From an uncultured Bacteroides sp. (GTDB lineage Bacteria; Bacteroidota; Bacteroidia; Bacteroidales; Bacteroidaceae): a stretch of DNA of 64,000 nucleotides. Made by a program: the position numbers and the translations under genes. Positions 43,701 to 52,406 of this stretch are shown here, one piece after another. The stretch spans positions 1 to 64,000 of the forward strand of contig NZ_CAJULN010000012.1 of NCBI RefSeq assembly GCF_910586915.1, written 5' to 3'. The notes below the pieces were generated by a model, which was given only the letters and a program-made list of their open reading frames with translations, did not search any database and was not told the origin of the DNA. Every line of letters begins with the position of its first letter. Position 1 is the stretch's first letter.

Positions 43701-44172
43701 ACTGTTCGTCGGCATACTGAAAACAGACACGCATACGCTGTACCCGCTCACGGGCGGGAGGGGCAACCAGATAGGTGGAGTCGGCACGCGGAAGCAGGCG
43801 ATACAATGGGTCGGGAATATCTTCTTCGGAGAGTTTGCGTACTAAAAAGGCCAGCGTTTTGGCGTCCCGCAACAGGTTTTCGCGGGTCGGTTCGAGACAA
43901 CGGTTCAAGATACGGTTGGAAGTCAGCCGGAAGGTATGCAACCGGTTTTGCTCTCCTACAGACAGTCCGGTCTTGGCAGCCACAAAGCTGATTCGTGCCG
44001 AAAGGTCGGTCATCTGCAGACTCTCGTTCTGTATCTGCGAACGGCAAATGCGCTCCAGCAAGTCGCGCATTTGTTTGTATCCGGCGGCAAGCCGGGCATC
44101 GTCTGCCCGGCAAACCGCCAGAAGTAACTCATAAGATTCTATCGCTTCACTCTTCTGACAGGGCAACTTCAT
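40735..44172 (-). CDS. Cas4-like nuclease fused to DNA2/NAM7-type helicase
   Basis: A 1145-residue protein combining an N-terminal PD-(D/E)XK nuclease with a C-terminal superfamily 1 helicase, as in DNA2-like proteins. The nuclease core is D359 in QGRLDY and E370-x-K372 in FIEMKSGK; no iron-sulfur cysteine quartet was evident. The helicase has Walker A GPPGTGKT (744-751), Walker B in VAIVDEATQ, GDHKQLPAV, and the C-terminal NVALTRARKQMFVTG. Likely roles are DNA end processing or repair. It is a single long gene whose start overlaps tatC by 26 bp, so it is translated from the tat transcript. It carries no sign of mobile origin. Cytoplasmic. Confidence 0.88.
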   Translation of the reverse strand: MKLPCQKSEAIESYELLLAVCRADDARLAAGYKQMRDLLERICRSQIQNESLQMTDLSARISFVAAKTGLSVGEQNRLHTFRLTSNRILNRCLEPTRENLLRDAKTLAFLVRKLSEEDIPDPLYRLLPRADSTYLVAPPARERVQRMRVCFQYADEQYLYVTPLDEVSETLRLVRYNIPQINEEFTETCKLLWRHAQLNLLDVNIDSSGVLTPSFIVLEPDYLIDISSLAECFRDYGHHPANYYLSRLQPIENTRPLLLGNIANLFLDEWIHAQDEEVDYRTCMQKAFRRYPIELAACPDLQDKEKERQFFDDCKLHFEHIRQTVNDTFHAAGYELDKTDAVLEPSYICEALGLQGRLDYMQRDMSSFIEMKSGKADEYAIRGKVEPKENNKVQMLLYQAVLQYSMGMDHRKVKAYLFYTRYPLLYPSRPSWAMVRRVIDLRNRIVANEYGIQLHNSLEYTERKLEEINAATLNERGLQGRFWETYLRPPIDSFQKKLKALSPLEKKYFHAVYNFLTKELYTSKSGDVDYEGRTGAASLWLSTLDEKCEAGEIIYDLRIKENHAADEHKAHLLLSRSLTSSLSQPSLHSVASPALQVEEVAASSKADGYDVLPNFRQGDAVILYERNSDTDNVTNKMVFKGNIEYLTDHEICVRLRSTQQNPSVLPDESLYAIEHDTMDTTFRSMFQGLYAYLSATQDRRDLLLSQRPPKFDESLDALISQAKDDFVRVALKAKAARDYFLLIGPPGTGKTSCALKKMVETFHADGDTQILLLSYTNRAVDEICKSLIAIRPVVDFIRVGSELPCDEHYRDHLIENELASCNRRSEVYERIRNCRIIVGTVAAVSGKPELFRLKHFNVAIVDEATQILEPQLLGILCARDKESRNAIDKFILIGDHKQLPAVVLQNTEQSAVYDEALLSVGLANLKDSLFERLYRSCSSGDSRSFDMLCRQGRMHPEVALFANRAFYGGRLLPVGLPHQLEDFGAVSRVAFYPSVPEQKGTSVKINSSEARIVARLAAQVYESNRSDFDESRTLGIITPYRSQIALIKREIETLGIPALSRILVDTVERFQGSERDVIIYSCCINSYYQLKFVSNLTEEDGVLIDRKLNVALTRARKQMFVTGVPEFLNADPLYRSLLKLIESKE

Positions 44173-44971
44173 CTTCCTCCTCTTCCTCTTTTTTCTTCTT
44201 ATCCTTTATCATTAAAATGCTCATTTCGTAGAGCAGATAAAGCGGGATAGCTACAACGCTCAATGTAAACGGGTCGCCCGTCGGGGTAATGACGGCAGCC
44301 GCTATCACAATGACAACCACGGCATGGCGGCGGTATTTCCGCAGGAAAGATTTGTCGACTATTCCCAACAAGGAAAGCAGCCATGTCACCAATGGCAGTT
44401 CGAAAGCCAGTCCCATGCAAAGAATCAGCATCATGAAATTGTCAATGTAGGAATTGAGCGACAACACGTTTTCAACCTCCGCACTAAGCTGGTAGGTGGA
44501 AAGGAAACGGAGCGTCAGCGGATAAACCATAAAATAGCCTAACAAGACGCCGAGAAAGAACATCACGGTTCCGACAGTCAACGCCTTGCGCACCCCCTCC
44601 TTCTCGTTCGGATAAAGAGCGGGGTCGATAAAACGCCATACTTCATAAAAGATATAGGGCATAGCGGTTACGACCGACATCCAAAAGGCTGTCGACATAT
44701 GTATGAAGAAGGGAGCTGCCAGATTGATATTGACCAGCTTCACATGAAATTCCTGTGTGAAAAACTCATCGGTCAGTTCAAATGTCCGCCCGATATGACG
44801 CAACAAATCGTAGAATATGAAATCATTGTGGCATGGTGCCAGAATCACATGATCAAAGAGATAAGGCATAGCAATGAAATAGCCTATTGCCAATACAAGC
44901 CACACTCCAATCACCCGAAAAAGTACCTTGCGCAGTTCGTCCAAATGATCCCAAAAGGTCATTTCTGCCAT
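44147..44971 (-). CDS. tatC: Twin-arginine translocase subunit TatC
   Basis: The multi-spanning core of the Tat pathway, which exports folded proteins. The 274-residue protein has six transmembrane helices and the conserved start MTFWDHLDELRKVLFR. EKEGVRKALTVGTVMFFLGVLLGYF and FELPLVTWLLSLLGIV match the family. The C-terminal tail is strongly acidic and lysine rich (KDKKKKEEEEED). The tail overlaps the helicase gene start. It lies 11 bp downstream of tatA; no tatB is seen, which is usual for Bacteroidota, where a TatA-type protein serves both roles. Confidence 0.96.
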   Translation of the reverse strand: MAEMTFWDHLDELRKVLFRVIGVWLVLAIGYFIAMPYLFDHVILAPCHNDFIFYDLLRHIGRTFELTDEFFTQEFHVKLVNINLAAPFFIHMSTAFWMSVVTAMPYIFYEVWRFIDPALYPNEKEGVRKALTVGTVMFFLGVLLGYFMVYPLTLRFLSTYQLSAEVENVLSLNSYIDNFMMLILCMGLAFELPLVTWLLSLLGIVDKSFLRKYRRHAVVVIVIAAAVITPTGDPFTLSVVAIPLYLLYEMSILMIKDKKKKEEEEEDEVALSEE

Positions 44972-44982
44972 CGGTACTTGCT

Positions 44983-45201
44983 TTACTTACTTGAGTCCGC
45001 CGGTTTATCCAGTTCGTCTTTCGCCTTGTTTATTTCTTCTTTTGCTTCGTTCACTCCGTCTTTGAAGCTCTTCACTCCTTTGCCCAAACCACGCATCAGT
45101 TCAGGAATTTTCTTTCCGCCGAAAAGCAGGAGAATAACCAAAGCAATAATAATCCATTCGGAACCACTGGGCAGCAGGCCCAACAATAATAAGTTTGTCA
45201 T
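44983..45201 (-). CDS. tatA: TatA/E-family translocase protein
   Basis: A 72-residue Tat pore component. The ATG at 45201 is chosen over an upstream in-frame ATG at 45258, because MTNLLLLGLLPSGSEWIIIALVILLLFGGKKIPELMRGLGKG gives the normal TatA layout: a short N-terminal helix, the F-G-x-K hinge, and an amphipathic helix. The remaining C-terminus is acidic and lysine rich. It is followed by tatC on the same strand. Upstream is the 348-bp gap with a palindromic array. Confidence 0.93.
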   Translation of the reverse strand: MTNLLLLGLLPSGSEWIIIALVILLLFGGKKIPELMRGLGKGVKSFKDGVNEAKEEINKAKDELDKPADSSK

Positions 45202-45301
45202 AAGTCTGTTTATATTAAGTTTTTTATTAGTCGGTGCAAATATAATCATTTTCGCCACAGGTTACACCGATTCAGCCGGATTTATCAACTTTATTTAAAA
45301 A

Positions 45302-45454
45302 GATTATCGGCTGTTTTCACGCTCCGTAGGGCCGATTTTCAGCACCTATAGATGCTGCGTCCAGCGCATACGTCTCCTGCGTCCAGGAGATATATGTCCT
45401 GCGTCCAGGAGATATAGATGCTGGACGCAGGATATATATGCGCTGCAACAAGCT
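45302..45454. repeat. 22-bp-period palindromic array, copy 2 of the dispersed pair
   Basis: AGCA/AGCG/AGGA-type words begin at 45341, 45363, 45385, 45407 and 45429, exactly 22 bp apart, each with TCCTG-like complements that can form small stems (CAGGA...TCCTG). The flanks match the 28.7-kb copy: GATTATCGGCTGTTTTCAC on the left, GCGCTGCAACAAGCT on the right. The 348-bp gap between tatA and murF-alr holds nothing else recognisable except a probable tatA promoter zone. Confidence 0.82.
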
Positions 45455-45549
45455 CGTTTACAAGTAGATAGAAAGACATAAGCAAGCCGGTTCCGTTTCA
45501 TTGGCAGGTTCTCTTTCGCCTGTGTTCATCCGGCCGTCTGCGATGGGGA

Positions 45550-48090
45550 TTATTCCTGATAATAGACCCGTTTCACCCGTGTCGATATGCTGGTAAGCAC
45601 TTCGTAGGGAATCGTATCCAGCTTGTCGGAGAGTACCGTTATCGGCAAGTCATCTCCAAAGATGATTGCCTGGTCGCCTTCGCGGCAATCGATGTCGGTC
45701 ACATCAATCATACAGACATCCATACAGATATTGCCCACGTACGGCGCTTTCTTTCCGTTGACCAGGCAGTATGCATTTCCACGTCCCAAATGTCGGTTCA
45801 GGCCGTCGGCATACCCGATGGGAATGGCGGCAATGCGCGAAGAGCGTACCAAATGTCCCATCCGGCTGTATCCTACCGTATCCTCTTGGGGAACATCACG
45901 AATCTGAAGTATCGTGGTTTTGAGCGTGCTCACATTGTGTATAATGGAGTTGTCTATCGGGCTGACTCCATAAAGCCCTATCCCCAGGCGTACCATATCG
46001 AACTGTGCACCGGGGAAACGCTCAATTCCCGCCGTATTGCAGATGTGGCGCAGAATCTTATGCGGAAAGGCTTCCTGCAACTCACGCGAGCCTCTTTCAA
46101 ACAGCTCTATCTGCTGCCGTGTAAATGCGTCAAACTGCGGAGAGTCGCTTCCCACAAAATGGGAGAATACCGAACGGGGAATCACTGCGCTCTGATTCTT
46201 CAGCCGGCGCACAAGCATGGGAATATCTTCCACGGCAAAGCCGAGGCGGTGCATACCGGTATCCAGCTTGATATGAACCGGGAAGTTGGTAACCCCCTCT
46301 TTTTCGGCAGCTTTGATAAGCGCATCCAACAAGTGGAAGTTATAAACTTCCGGTTCGAGCTTGTAGTCGAACATGGTTTTGAATGCAGTAAGCTCGGGGT
46401 CCATAATAATGATGGAAGAGGTGATGCCCGCCTTGCGAAGTTCGGAACCTTCGTCGGCAACGGCTACCGCCAAGTAGTCGACATGATGCTCCTGCAGGGT
46501 CTTGGCTATTTCGTACGAACCGGCTCCGTAGGCCGAAGCCTTCACCATGCAAATCATTTTCGTATCGGGGTGGCGGAGCATGGAACGGTAGTGGTTCAGG
46601 TTTTCTACCATCGCACGCAGATTTACTTCGAGGATGGTTTCGTGCACTTTCAGTTCCAGCACTTCGGATACCTTATCGAAGTTGAACACGCGCGAACCTT
46701 TTATAAGAATCACTTCCGAATGAAGAGAACGGAGCAAGCCTGAGGCCAAGAGGGCTTCGGTATTGGGAAAGAAGTGGCGCTCGATGTCGGTATCAAAACG
46801 GGCGGCACACGATGAAATCTCCTGACCTACGCCTATCAGTTTGTTTATGCCGCGACTTCGCACCAGTTGGGCCACACGCCGATAAAGCGTTGCCGTGCTT
46901 TGCCCGGTCTCCAGTATATCCGACAGGATAAGCGTGCGGTTCAATCCTTTCTTTTCGGAACGGCGCACAAGGAAGTCGAGCGCTATATCCAAAGAGGCCA
47001 AGTCTGAGTTATAACTGTCATTTATCAGTACATTGTTGTTTTTTCCTTCTTTCACTTCCAGACGCATCGCAATCGGTTCGAGACGCGCCATACGCTCCGT
47101 TATCCGGTCGGCAGGAGTCATCAGGTAGAGGCAGGCTGCCAGACAGTTGAGCGCATTCTCTATGGAAGCATCGTCAACAAAAGGAATGGAGAAAGTATTG
47201 TCCATATCCAAATAGCGGTAAGAAATGACGGTATGGTCATCTTTCTTTGTCACGCTGCCGATATAGAGCGGACGTTCGATGTCGGTACGGCTCCAGGCAA
47301 TCTCACGGGCCGTCAGCATCGACTTCGCCACACAATTGCTGATGAGTTCATTATCGCCGTTGTAAATCACAACGTCGCAATCTTTGAAAAGCGAGAGCTT
47401 TTCCATACACTTCTCCTGCAATGAGAAGAAGTTTTCCTGATGTGCACCGCCAATGTTGGTCAGTATACCGATGGTGGGCTGTATCATCCGCTTCAAAGCC
47501 CCCATCTCTCCCATTTCGGAAATACCGGCTTCAAAGACTCCCAACTCCGCTTCGTCATTGAGTTGCCACACGGAAAGAGGCACGCCAATCTGAGAATTAT
47601 AGCTGCGCGGAGAACGCACGATACAACGGTCGGGACTTAGCAATTGGTGCAGCCACTCTTTCACAATCGTCTTTCCGTTGCTGCCGGTTATACCGATAAC
47701 GGGTATTTTGAAATGCTCGCGATGCATCTCGGCAAGTTTCTGCAAAGCCTTCAAGGGGTTGGGGACAATCAGGAAATTGAGAATGGAGAATTGAGAATTA
47801 AGAACGGGCTGCGCACCATCATGCTGCACAGATTTCTCCATGCTCCATGCTCCATGCTCCATTTCTTTAAAGTCATCTTCGGAAACGACAAAATTGCGCA
47901 CTCCCCTATCGCATAGCTCGGGGATGTAGCGGGCACCGTTATTCCGTTTGGTAGGTAAAGCAAAAAAAAGAGTCTCTTCAGGAAAACTCAAAGAACGGCT
48001 GTCTGTCAGCAGCCAATCGATAGACGCCTCGCAGGTACCCACACAACGGGCACCGATGCATTCGGCTATGGATTTAATCGTATATGACAT
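45550..48090 (-). CDS. murF-alr: MurF-alanine racemase fusion
   Basis: A bifunctional cell-wall enzyme of 846 residues: N-terminal UDP-MurNAc-tripeptide:D-Ala-D-Ala ligase, C-terminal PLP alanine racemase. MurF motifs include the ATP loop GITGSNGKT (133-141). The racemase part starts near residue 480, with PLP lysine K517 in MVKASAYGAG and the IGYADGLNRHLG tyrosine region. This fusion is common in Bacteroidota and couples D-Ala production to its use. Residues about 76-106 (EHGAWSMEKS...LNSQFSILN) interrupt the usual MurF N-terminal domain and look as if encoded by an inserted simple repeat. It remains in frame, so the enzyme is probably functional. Its start overlaps the upstream GSCFA gene's stop. 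Confidence 0.93.
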   Translation of the reverse strand: MSYTIKSIAECIGARCVGTCEASIDWLLTDSRSLSFPEETLFFALPTKRNNGARYIPELCDRGVRNFVVSEDDFKEMEHGAWSMEKSVQHDGAQPVLNSQFSILNFLIVPNPLKALQKLAEMHREHFKIPVIGITGSNGKTIVKEWLHQLLSPDRCIVRSPRSYNSQIGVPLSVWQLNDEAELGVFEAGISEMGEMGALKRMIQPTIGILTNIGGAHQENFFSLQEKCMEKLSLFKDCDVVIYNGDNELISNCVAKSMLTAREIAWSRTDIERPLYIGSVTKKDDHTVISYRYLDMDNTFSIPFVDDASIENALNCLAACLYLMTPADRITERMARLEPIAMRLEVKEGKNNNVLINDSYNSDLASLDIALDFLVRRSEKKGLNRTLILSDILETGQSTATLYRRVAQLVRSRGINKLIGVGQEISSCAARFDTDIERHFFPNTEALLASGLLRSLHSEVILIKGSRVFNFDKVSEVLELKVHETILEVNLRAMVENLNHYRSMLRHPDTKMICMVKASAYGAGSYEIAKTLQEHHVDYLAVAVADEGSELRKAGITSSIIIMDPELTAFKTMFDYKLEPEVYNFHLLDALIKAAEKEGVTNFPVHIKLDTGMHRLGFAVEDIPMLVRRLKNQSAVIPRSVFSHFVGSDSPQFDAFTRQQIELFERGSRELQEAFPHKILRHICNTAGIERFPGAQFDMVRLGIGLYGVSPIDNSIIHNVSTLKTTILQIRDVPQEDTVGYSRMGHLVRSSRIAAIPIGYADGLNRHLGRGNAYCLVNGKKAPYVGNICMDVCMIDVTDIDCREGDQAIIFGDDLPITVLSDKLDTIPYEVLTSISTRVKRVYYQE
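47771..47872. repeat. Repeat-derived in-frame insertion in murF
   Basis: On the plus strand this segment contains ATTGAGAAT/ATTGAGAATT words and CCATGCTCCATGCTCC tandem 7-mers, unlike surrounding coding sequence. The same ATTGAGAATT family occurs between genes at 5711-5737. It adds about 30 residues to MurF without breaking the frame. Confidence 0.6.
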
Positions 48091-49055
48091 AGTTCTATTT
48101 CTTTTTGAAAATCTAAGTACGGGTATTTTCCGATAAGTCGTTCTATTTTTAACACTATTTGTCCTAAAAAGCGTTGATACGCTTCCGAACCGAGGTGAAA
48201 AGGTTTATGTCCCAAATCACGTCTTATCTCTTCAATCTCTGCCATAACCAACTTTGTGTCAGCCGAAAAGAAGGTTTCCGAGAAGCGTTCCCATAGGTAA
48301 CGGACCGCCAATGGGGAGGGGTGCAACATATCGTCTGCATAAAAGCGATAATCGCGCAACTCATCCAACACGATTTCATAGGAAGGAAAATAGAAAACGT
48401 GTTGCGGGAAGAGCTGCTGCAAGCGGTCGATGGCAAGTAATAAAGTGGATTTGCTCAGTTGGTTGGCGTGCATCCCGTCACGGATATGACGGATAGGGCT
48501 TACCGTAAACAGAATCTTCAGATTCGGATGGTGAGCCACCAGGCGGGTAATCATCGAAGCATACCCGTCTACAATCTCCTCCACCAGAAGCAGCCGGCGG
48601 GTAAAACTGCTCTCGGGAAGTTTGTGGCAATTGGCTACGACTTTTCCTGTTTCTTTTTGTTCGTAGACATACGCTGTGCCGAAAGTCAACATCAGCCAGT
48701 CAAGTTCCTGCATCGTCCGGCGAGCCTGAGACAGACGGAGATTGATATTCCGCAAGGTCTCCTCCGGAGTGGATGCAGAAAAGGAGCCATGATGCATCGG
48801 GCTGTGCCACAGCCCTCTATAAGCAAACAAGTCTTTCTCCGCATACTCTTTTCCCGCCTCAATCTCCTGCAAAGCTGATAATATGGATAAAGGATTGTAG
48901 AGAATACCGAAAGGATTCTGATTCAGCCGGAACTTAGCCTCTTCCAACAAAGCGCCTATATTCTCGGCAAAGCAAGAACCCATCAAAAGAATATGGTGCA
49001 TATGCCCCACGGACGGCAACCCGGCAGGCAATTCCACGGATGTTTGAAAGTTCAT
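48066..49055 (-). CDS. GSCFA domain protein
   Basis: A 329-residue protein of the GSCFA family, recognised by LLMGSCFAENIG near the N-terminus. The family belongs to the SGNH/GDSL-like hydrolases, so it may be an esterase or lipase-like enzyme, but no substrate is known. Residues such as DWLMLTFGTAYVY and SPIRHIRDGMHANQLSKS fit the family. The ATG at 49055 (MNFQTSVELP) is preferred over two upstream options because it lies just before the conserved region. The stop overlaps the murF-alr start by 25 bp. The gene is divergent from dxs. Confidence 0.9.
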   Translation of the reverse strand: MNFQTSVELPAGLPSVGHMHHILLMGSCFAENIGALLEEAKFRLNQNPFGILYNPLSILSALQEIEAGKEYAEKDLFAYRGLWHSPMHHGSFSASTPEETLRNINLRLSQARRTMQELDWLMLTFGTAYVYEQKETGKVVANCHKLPESSFTRRLLLVEEIVDGYASMITRLVAHHPNLKILFTVSPIRHIRDGMHANQLSKSTLLLAIDRLQQLFPQHVFYFPSYEIVLDELRDYRFYADDMLHPSPLAVRYLWERFSETFFSADTKLVMAEIEEIRRDLGHKPFHLGSEAYQRFLGQIVLKIERLIGKYPYLDFQKEIELCHIRLNP

Positions 49056-49088
49056 ACGATTTTCCATCACTTTATTACATTTCCTATG

Positions 49089-49096
49089 CAAAAGTA
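49089..49096 (-). promoter_or_regulatory. Promoter -7 element for GSCFA-murF-alr
   Basis: On the minus strand this reads TACTTTTG (TAnnTTTG), 34 bp upstream of the chosen GSCFA start. Confidence 0.5.
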
Positions 49097-49109
49097 GACT
49101 TTCTTTTCT

Positions 49110-49117
49110 TACTTTTG
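49110..49117 (+). promoter_or_regulatory. Promoter -7 element for dxs
   Basis: TACTTTTG (TAnnTTTG) lies 20 bp before the dxs ATG at 49137, so the leader is very short. Confidence 0.55.
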
Positions 49118-49136
49118 CACTAAATTTGCTCGAATC

Positions 49137-51041
49137 ATGAAGAATGAACCGATATATAACTTGCTAAACGCTATTAATTACCCCGAAGACCTACGGAAAC
49201 TAAACGTAGAACAACTGCCGGAAGTATGCAATGAACTGCGGCAAGACATTATTAAAGAACTCTGCTGCAATCCGGGACATTTTGCCGCCAGTTTAGGAAC
49301 GGTGGAACTGACAGTAGCCCTACACTACATCTATAATACGCCTTACGACCGTATTGTGTGGGACGTGGGACATCAAGCCTACGGTCATAAAATCTTAACA
49401 GGACGCCGTGAAGCCTTTTCGACCAACCGGAAGTTTGGCGGAATCCGCCCTTTTCCATCGCCTGAAGAGAGTGAATACGATACTTTCACGTGCGGACACG
49501 CTTCGAACTCCATCTCCGCCGCTCTCGGTATGGCGGTTGCCGCTACTCAGGAAGGAGATTCCAAACGCCATGTGGTAGCTGTCATCGGCGACGGCTCCAT
49601 GAGTGGAGGACTCGCCTTCGAAGGACTGAACAATGCATCTGTCACTCCGAACAATTTGCTCATCATACTGAACGATAACGATATGGCCATCGACCGCAGT
49701 GTCGGTGGTATGAGACAGTATCTTTTCAACTTAACGACTTCCAACCGCTATAACCAATTGCGCTTCAAGATGTCGCGTATGTTATTCAAACTCGGTATCC
49801 TGAATGAAGAGCGCCGCAAGGCGCTGATACGTTTCGGCAACAGTCTGAAATCAATAGCCGCACAACAGCAGAACATCTTTGAAGGGATGAATATCCGTTA
49901 CTTCGGACCGATAGACGGACATGATGTAAAGAACCTCGCCCGCGTTCTGCACGATATAAAAGATTTGCAAGGACCTAAAATCCTGCATCTTCACACAACC
50001 AAAGGAAAAGGATTTGCTCCGGCAGAGGAACACGCTACCGAATGGCACGCACCGGGTAAGTTTGACCCTGTCACCGGCAAACGGTTCATCGCCAATACGG
50101 AAGGGATGCCGCCTCTGTTTCAGGATGTGTTCGGCAATACATTGACAGAACTTGCAGAAGCCAACCCGAAGATTGTAGGCGTAACTCCCGCCATGCCCAG
50201 TGGCTGTTCGATGAATATCCTTATGGAGAAGATGCCGAAACGTGCTTTCGATGTCGGTATCGCCGAAGGACACGCCGTCACTTTCTCCGGCGGTATGGCG
50301 AAGGACGGATTATTGCCGTTCTGCAACATTTATTCCTCTTTCCTGCAACGGGCGCACGACAATATCATCCACGATGTAGCAATACAGAGTCTTCCTGTGG
50401 TACTATGCCTTGACCGTGCCGGACTGGTCGGCGAGGACGGCCCCACACATCACGGAGTTTTCGACATGGCTTGCCTGCGTCCGATACCCAACCTGACAAT
50501 CTCCTCACCGATGGACGAACACGAGTTACGCCGGCTGATGTACACGGCACAACTGCCGGACAAAGGTCCGTTCGTCATCCGTTATCCACGCGGACGGGGT
50601 GTGTTGGTAGACTGGAAATGTCCGTTGGAAGAAATCCCAGTAGGCAAAGGAAGAAAGCTGAAAGAGGGCGACGACCTTGCCGTTATCACCATTGGCCCGA
50701 TAGGAAATACGGCCGCACAGGCCATCGTCCGGGCAGAAGCCGAACTCGGCAGGAACATCGCTCACTACGACTTGCGCTTCCTAAAACCGCTTGATGAAGA
50801 ATTATTGCATGAAATAGGACGCAAATTCAAACATATCCTGACTGTCGAAGACGGCATCATTCAAGGCGGTATGGGAAGTGCCATCCTCGAATTTATGGCA
50901 GACAACGGATACAAACCGGCAGTCAAACGTATCGGTGTCCCCAATACATTCGTCGAACACGGCACAGTAGCCGAGCTTTACCATCTTTGCAACATGGACG
51001 AAGAGGGTATCCTGACTAAAATAAAAGAACTTATCGACTGA
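49137..51041 (+). CDS. dxs: 1-deoxy-D-xylulose-5-phosphate synthase
   Basis: Condenses pyruvate and glyceraldehyde-3-phosphate to DXP, the first step of the MEP isoprenoid pathway (cytoplasm). The 634-residue, three-domain transketolase-like protein has the TPP site GDGSMSGG (151-158) with the N179-D180-N181 region about 27 residues on. DVGHQAYGHK, the pyrimidine-domain GIAEGHAVTFSGGMA and the C-terminal transketolase domain DLRFLKPLDEELL are present. All expected catalytic regions are present, and length is normal. The next gene, trkA, begins 1 bp after its stop, so dxs-trkA-trkH form one operon. Confidence 0.96.
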   Translation: MKNEPIYNLLNAINYPEDLRKLNVEQLPEVCNELRQDIIKELCCNPGHFAASLGTVELTVALHYIYNTPYDRIVWDVGHQAYGHKILTGRREAFSTNRKFGGIRPFPSPEESEYDTFTCGHASNSISAALGMAVAATQEGDSKRHVVAVIGDGSMSGGLAFEGLNNASVTPNNLLIILNDNDMAIDRSVGGMRQYLFNLTTSNRYNQLRFKMSRMLFKLGILNEERRKALIRFGNSLKSIAAQQQNIFEGMNIRYFGPIDGHDVKNLARVLHDIKDLQGPKILHLHTTKGKGFAPAEEHATEWHAPGKFDPVTGKRFIANTEGMPPLFQDVFGNTLTELAEANPKIVGVTPAMPSGCSMNILMEKMPKRAFDVGIAEGHAVTFSGGMAKDGLLPFCNIYSSFLQRAHDNIIHDVAIQSLPVVLCLDRAGLVGEDGPTHHGVFDMACLRPIPNLTISSPMDEHELRRLMYTAQLPDKGPFVIRYPRGRGVLVDWKCPLEEIPVGKGRKLKEGDDLAVITIGPIGNTAAQAIVRAEAELGRNIAHYDLRFLKPLDEELLHEIGRKFKHILTVEDGIIQGGMGSAILEFMADNGYKPAVKRIGVPNTFVEHGTVAELYHLCNMDEEGILTKIKELID

Positions 51042-51042
51042 C

Positions 51043-52383
51043 ATGAAGATTATTATCGCCGGTGCCGGAAACGTAGGCACCCATCTTGCCAAATTGCTCT
51101 CGCGCGAAAAGCAGGACATCATACTGATGGATGACGACGAAGAGAAACTGAGCGCACTTAGCAACAATTTCGACTTGTTGACGGTTGCCGCATCCCCTTC
51201 GTCTATCTCCGGACTGAAAGAGGTAGGTGTCAAAGACGCTGACCTCTTCATTGCCGTCACTCCCGACGAAAGCCGCAACATGACTGCTTGTATGCTGGCT
51301 ACCAACTTAGGAGCCAAAAAGACAGTGGCACGCATCGACAACTACGAATATCTTCTGCCCAAAAACAAAGAGTTCTTCCAAAAGTTGGGAGTTGACTCGT
51401 TAATCTACCCCGAGATGTTGGCTGCCAAAGAAATCGTATCTTCCATGCGCATGAGCTGGGTGCGCCAATGGTGGGAGTTCTGCGGCGGAGCACTCGTACT
51501 CATCGGTACGAAGATGCGCGAGAAGGCGGAGATACTCAATATTCCCCTTTATGAATTGGGTGCACCCGACATTCCTTACCACATAGTAGCCATCAAACGC
51601 GGAACGGAAACCATCATCCCGCGTGGAGACGATGTGATAAAGCTGCATGACATTGTTTACTTCACCACTACCCGCAAATACATTCCCTATATACGCAAGA
51701 TAGCCGGCAAGGAAGATTATGCCGACGTGCGCAATGTGATGATTATGGGCGGAAGCCGCATTGCCGTCCGTACGGCGCAGTATGTGCCCGACTATATGCA
51801 GGTGAAAATCGTAGATAACGATATTAACCGTTGCAACCGACTGACCGAATTGCTGGACGACAAAACCATGATTATCAATGGCGACGGCCGCGACATGGAC
51901 CTGCTCATCGAAGAAGGGCTGAAGAATACCGAAGCCTTTGTCGCACTGACCGACAATTCCGAAACCAATATTCTTGCCTGTCTTGCAGCCAAACGCATGG
52001 GCGTAGGGAAAACGGTGGCGGAAGTGGAGAATATTGATTACATCGGTATGGCCGAGAGCCTTGATATCGGTACGGTAATCAATAAAAAGAAGATTGCCGC
52101 CAGCCATATTTACCAGATGATGCTGGATGCCGATGTTTCCAATGTAAAATGCCTTACGTTTGCCAATGCGGATGTTGCCGAATTCACCGTACCCGCCGGA
52201 GCCAAAATCACCAGACATCTCATCAAAGATTTGGGATTGCCGAAAGGAACGACCATCGGCGGTATGATTCGCAACGGAGAGGGAATATTGGTTACCGGCG
52301 ATACATTGGTCCAACCGGGCGACCACGTAGTGGTGTTCTGCCTGAACATGATGATTAAGAAAGTAGAAAAGTTCTTCCATTAA
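51043..52383 (+). CDS. trkA: Trk potassium transport regulator TrkA
   Basis: A 446-residue cytoplasmic gating subunit of the Trk K+ system, made of two RCK (TrkA-N plus TrkA-C) halves. The first NAD-binding loop is IIAGAGNVGTHLAKLL (residues 4-19). The second half begins around 227 with IMGGSRIAVRTAQYV, where the glycine-rich motif is less complete, suggesting only the first domain binds nucleotide tightly. The final TrkA-C domain is at the C-terminus (PGDHVVVFCL). It lies between dxs and trkH; the trkH start is 23 bp downstream. Structure and order match E. coli-type double TrkA. Confidence 0.95.
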   Translation: MKIIIAGAGNVGTHLAKLLSREKQDIILMDDDEEKLSALSNNFDLLTVAASPSSISGLKEVGVKDADLFIAVTPDESRNMTACMLATNLGAKKTVARIDNYEYLLPKNKEFFQKLGVDSLIYPEMLAAKEIVSSMRMSWVRQWWEFCGGALVLIGTKMREKAEILNIPLYELGAPDIPYHIVAIKRGTETIIPRGDDVIKLHDIVYFTTTRKYIPYIRKIAGKEDYADVRNVMIMGGSRIAVRTAQYVPDYMQVKIVDNDINRCNRLTELLDDKTMIINGDGRDMDLLIEEGLKNTEAFVALTDNSETNILACLAAKRMGVGKTVAEVENIDYIGMAESLDIGTVINKKKIAASHIYQMMLDADVSNVKCLTFANADVAEFTVPAGAKITRHLIKDLGLPKGTTIGGMIRNGEGILVTGDTLVQPGDHVVVFCLNMMIKKVEKFFH

Positions 52384-52406
52384 GCCGTCATTTAAGACCG
52401 ACGAGT

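Noticed and set aside
45790..46743. 317-codon plus-strand reading inside murF-alr
   Set aside because: Antisense to the racemase domain with all motifs in place.
51400..52380. 326-codon minus-strand reading opposite trkA
   Set aside because: Histidine- and glycine-rich shadow of a conserved gene.
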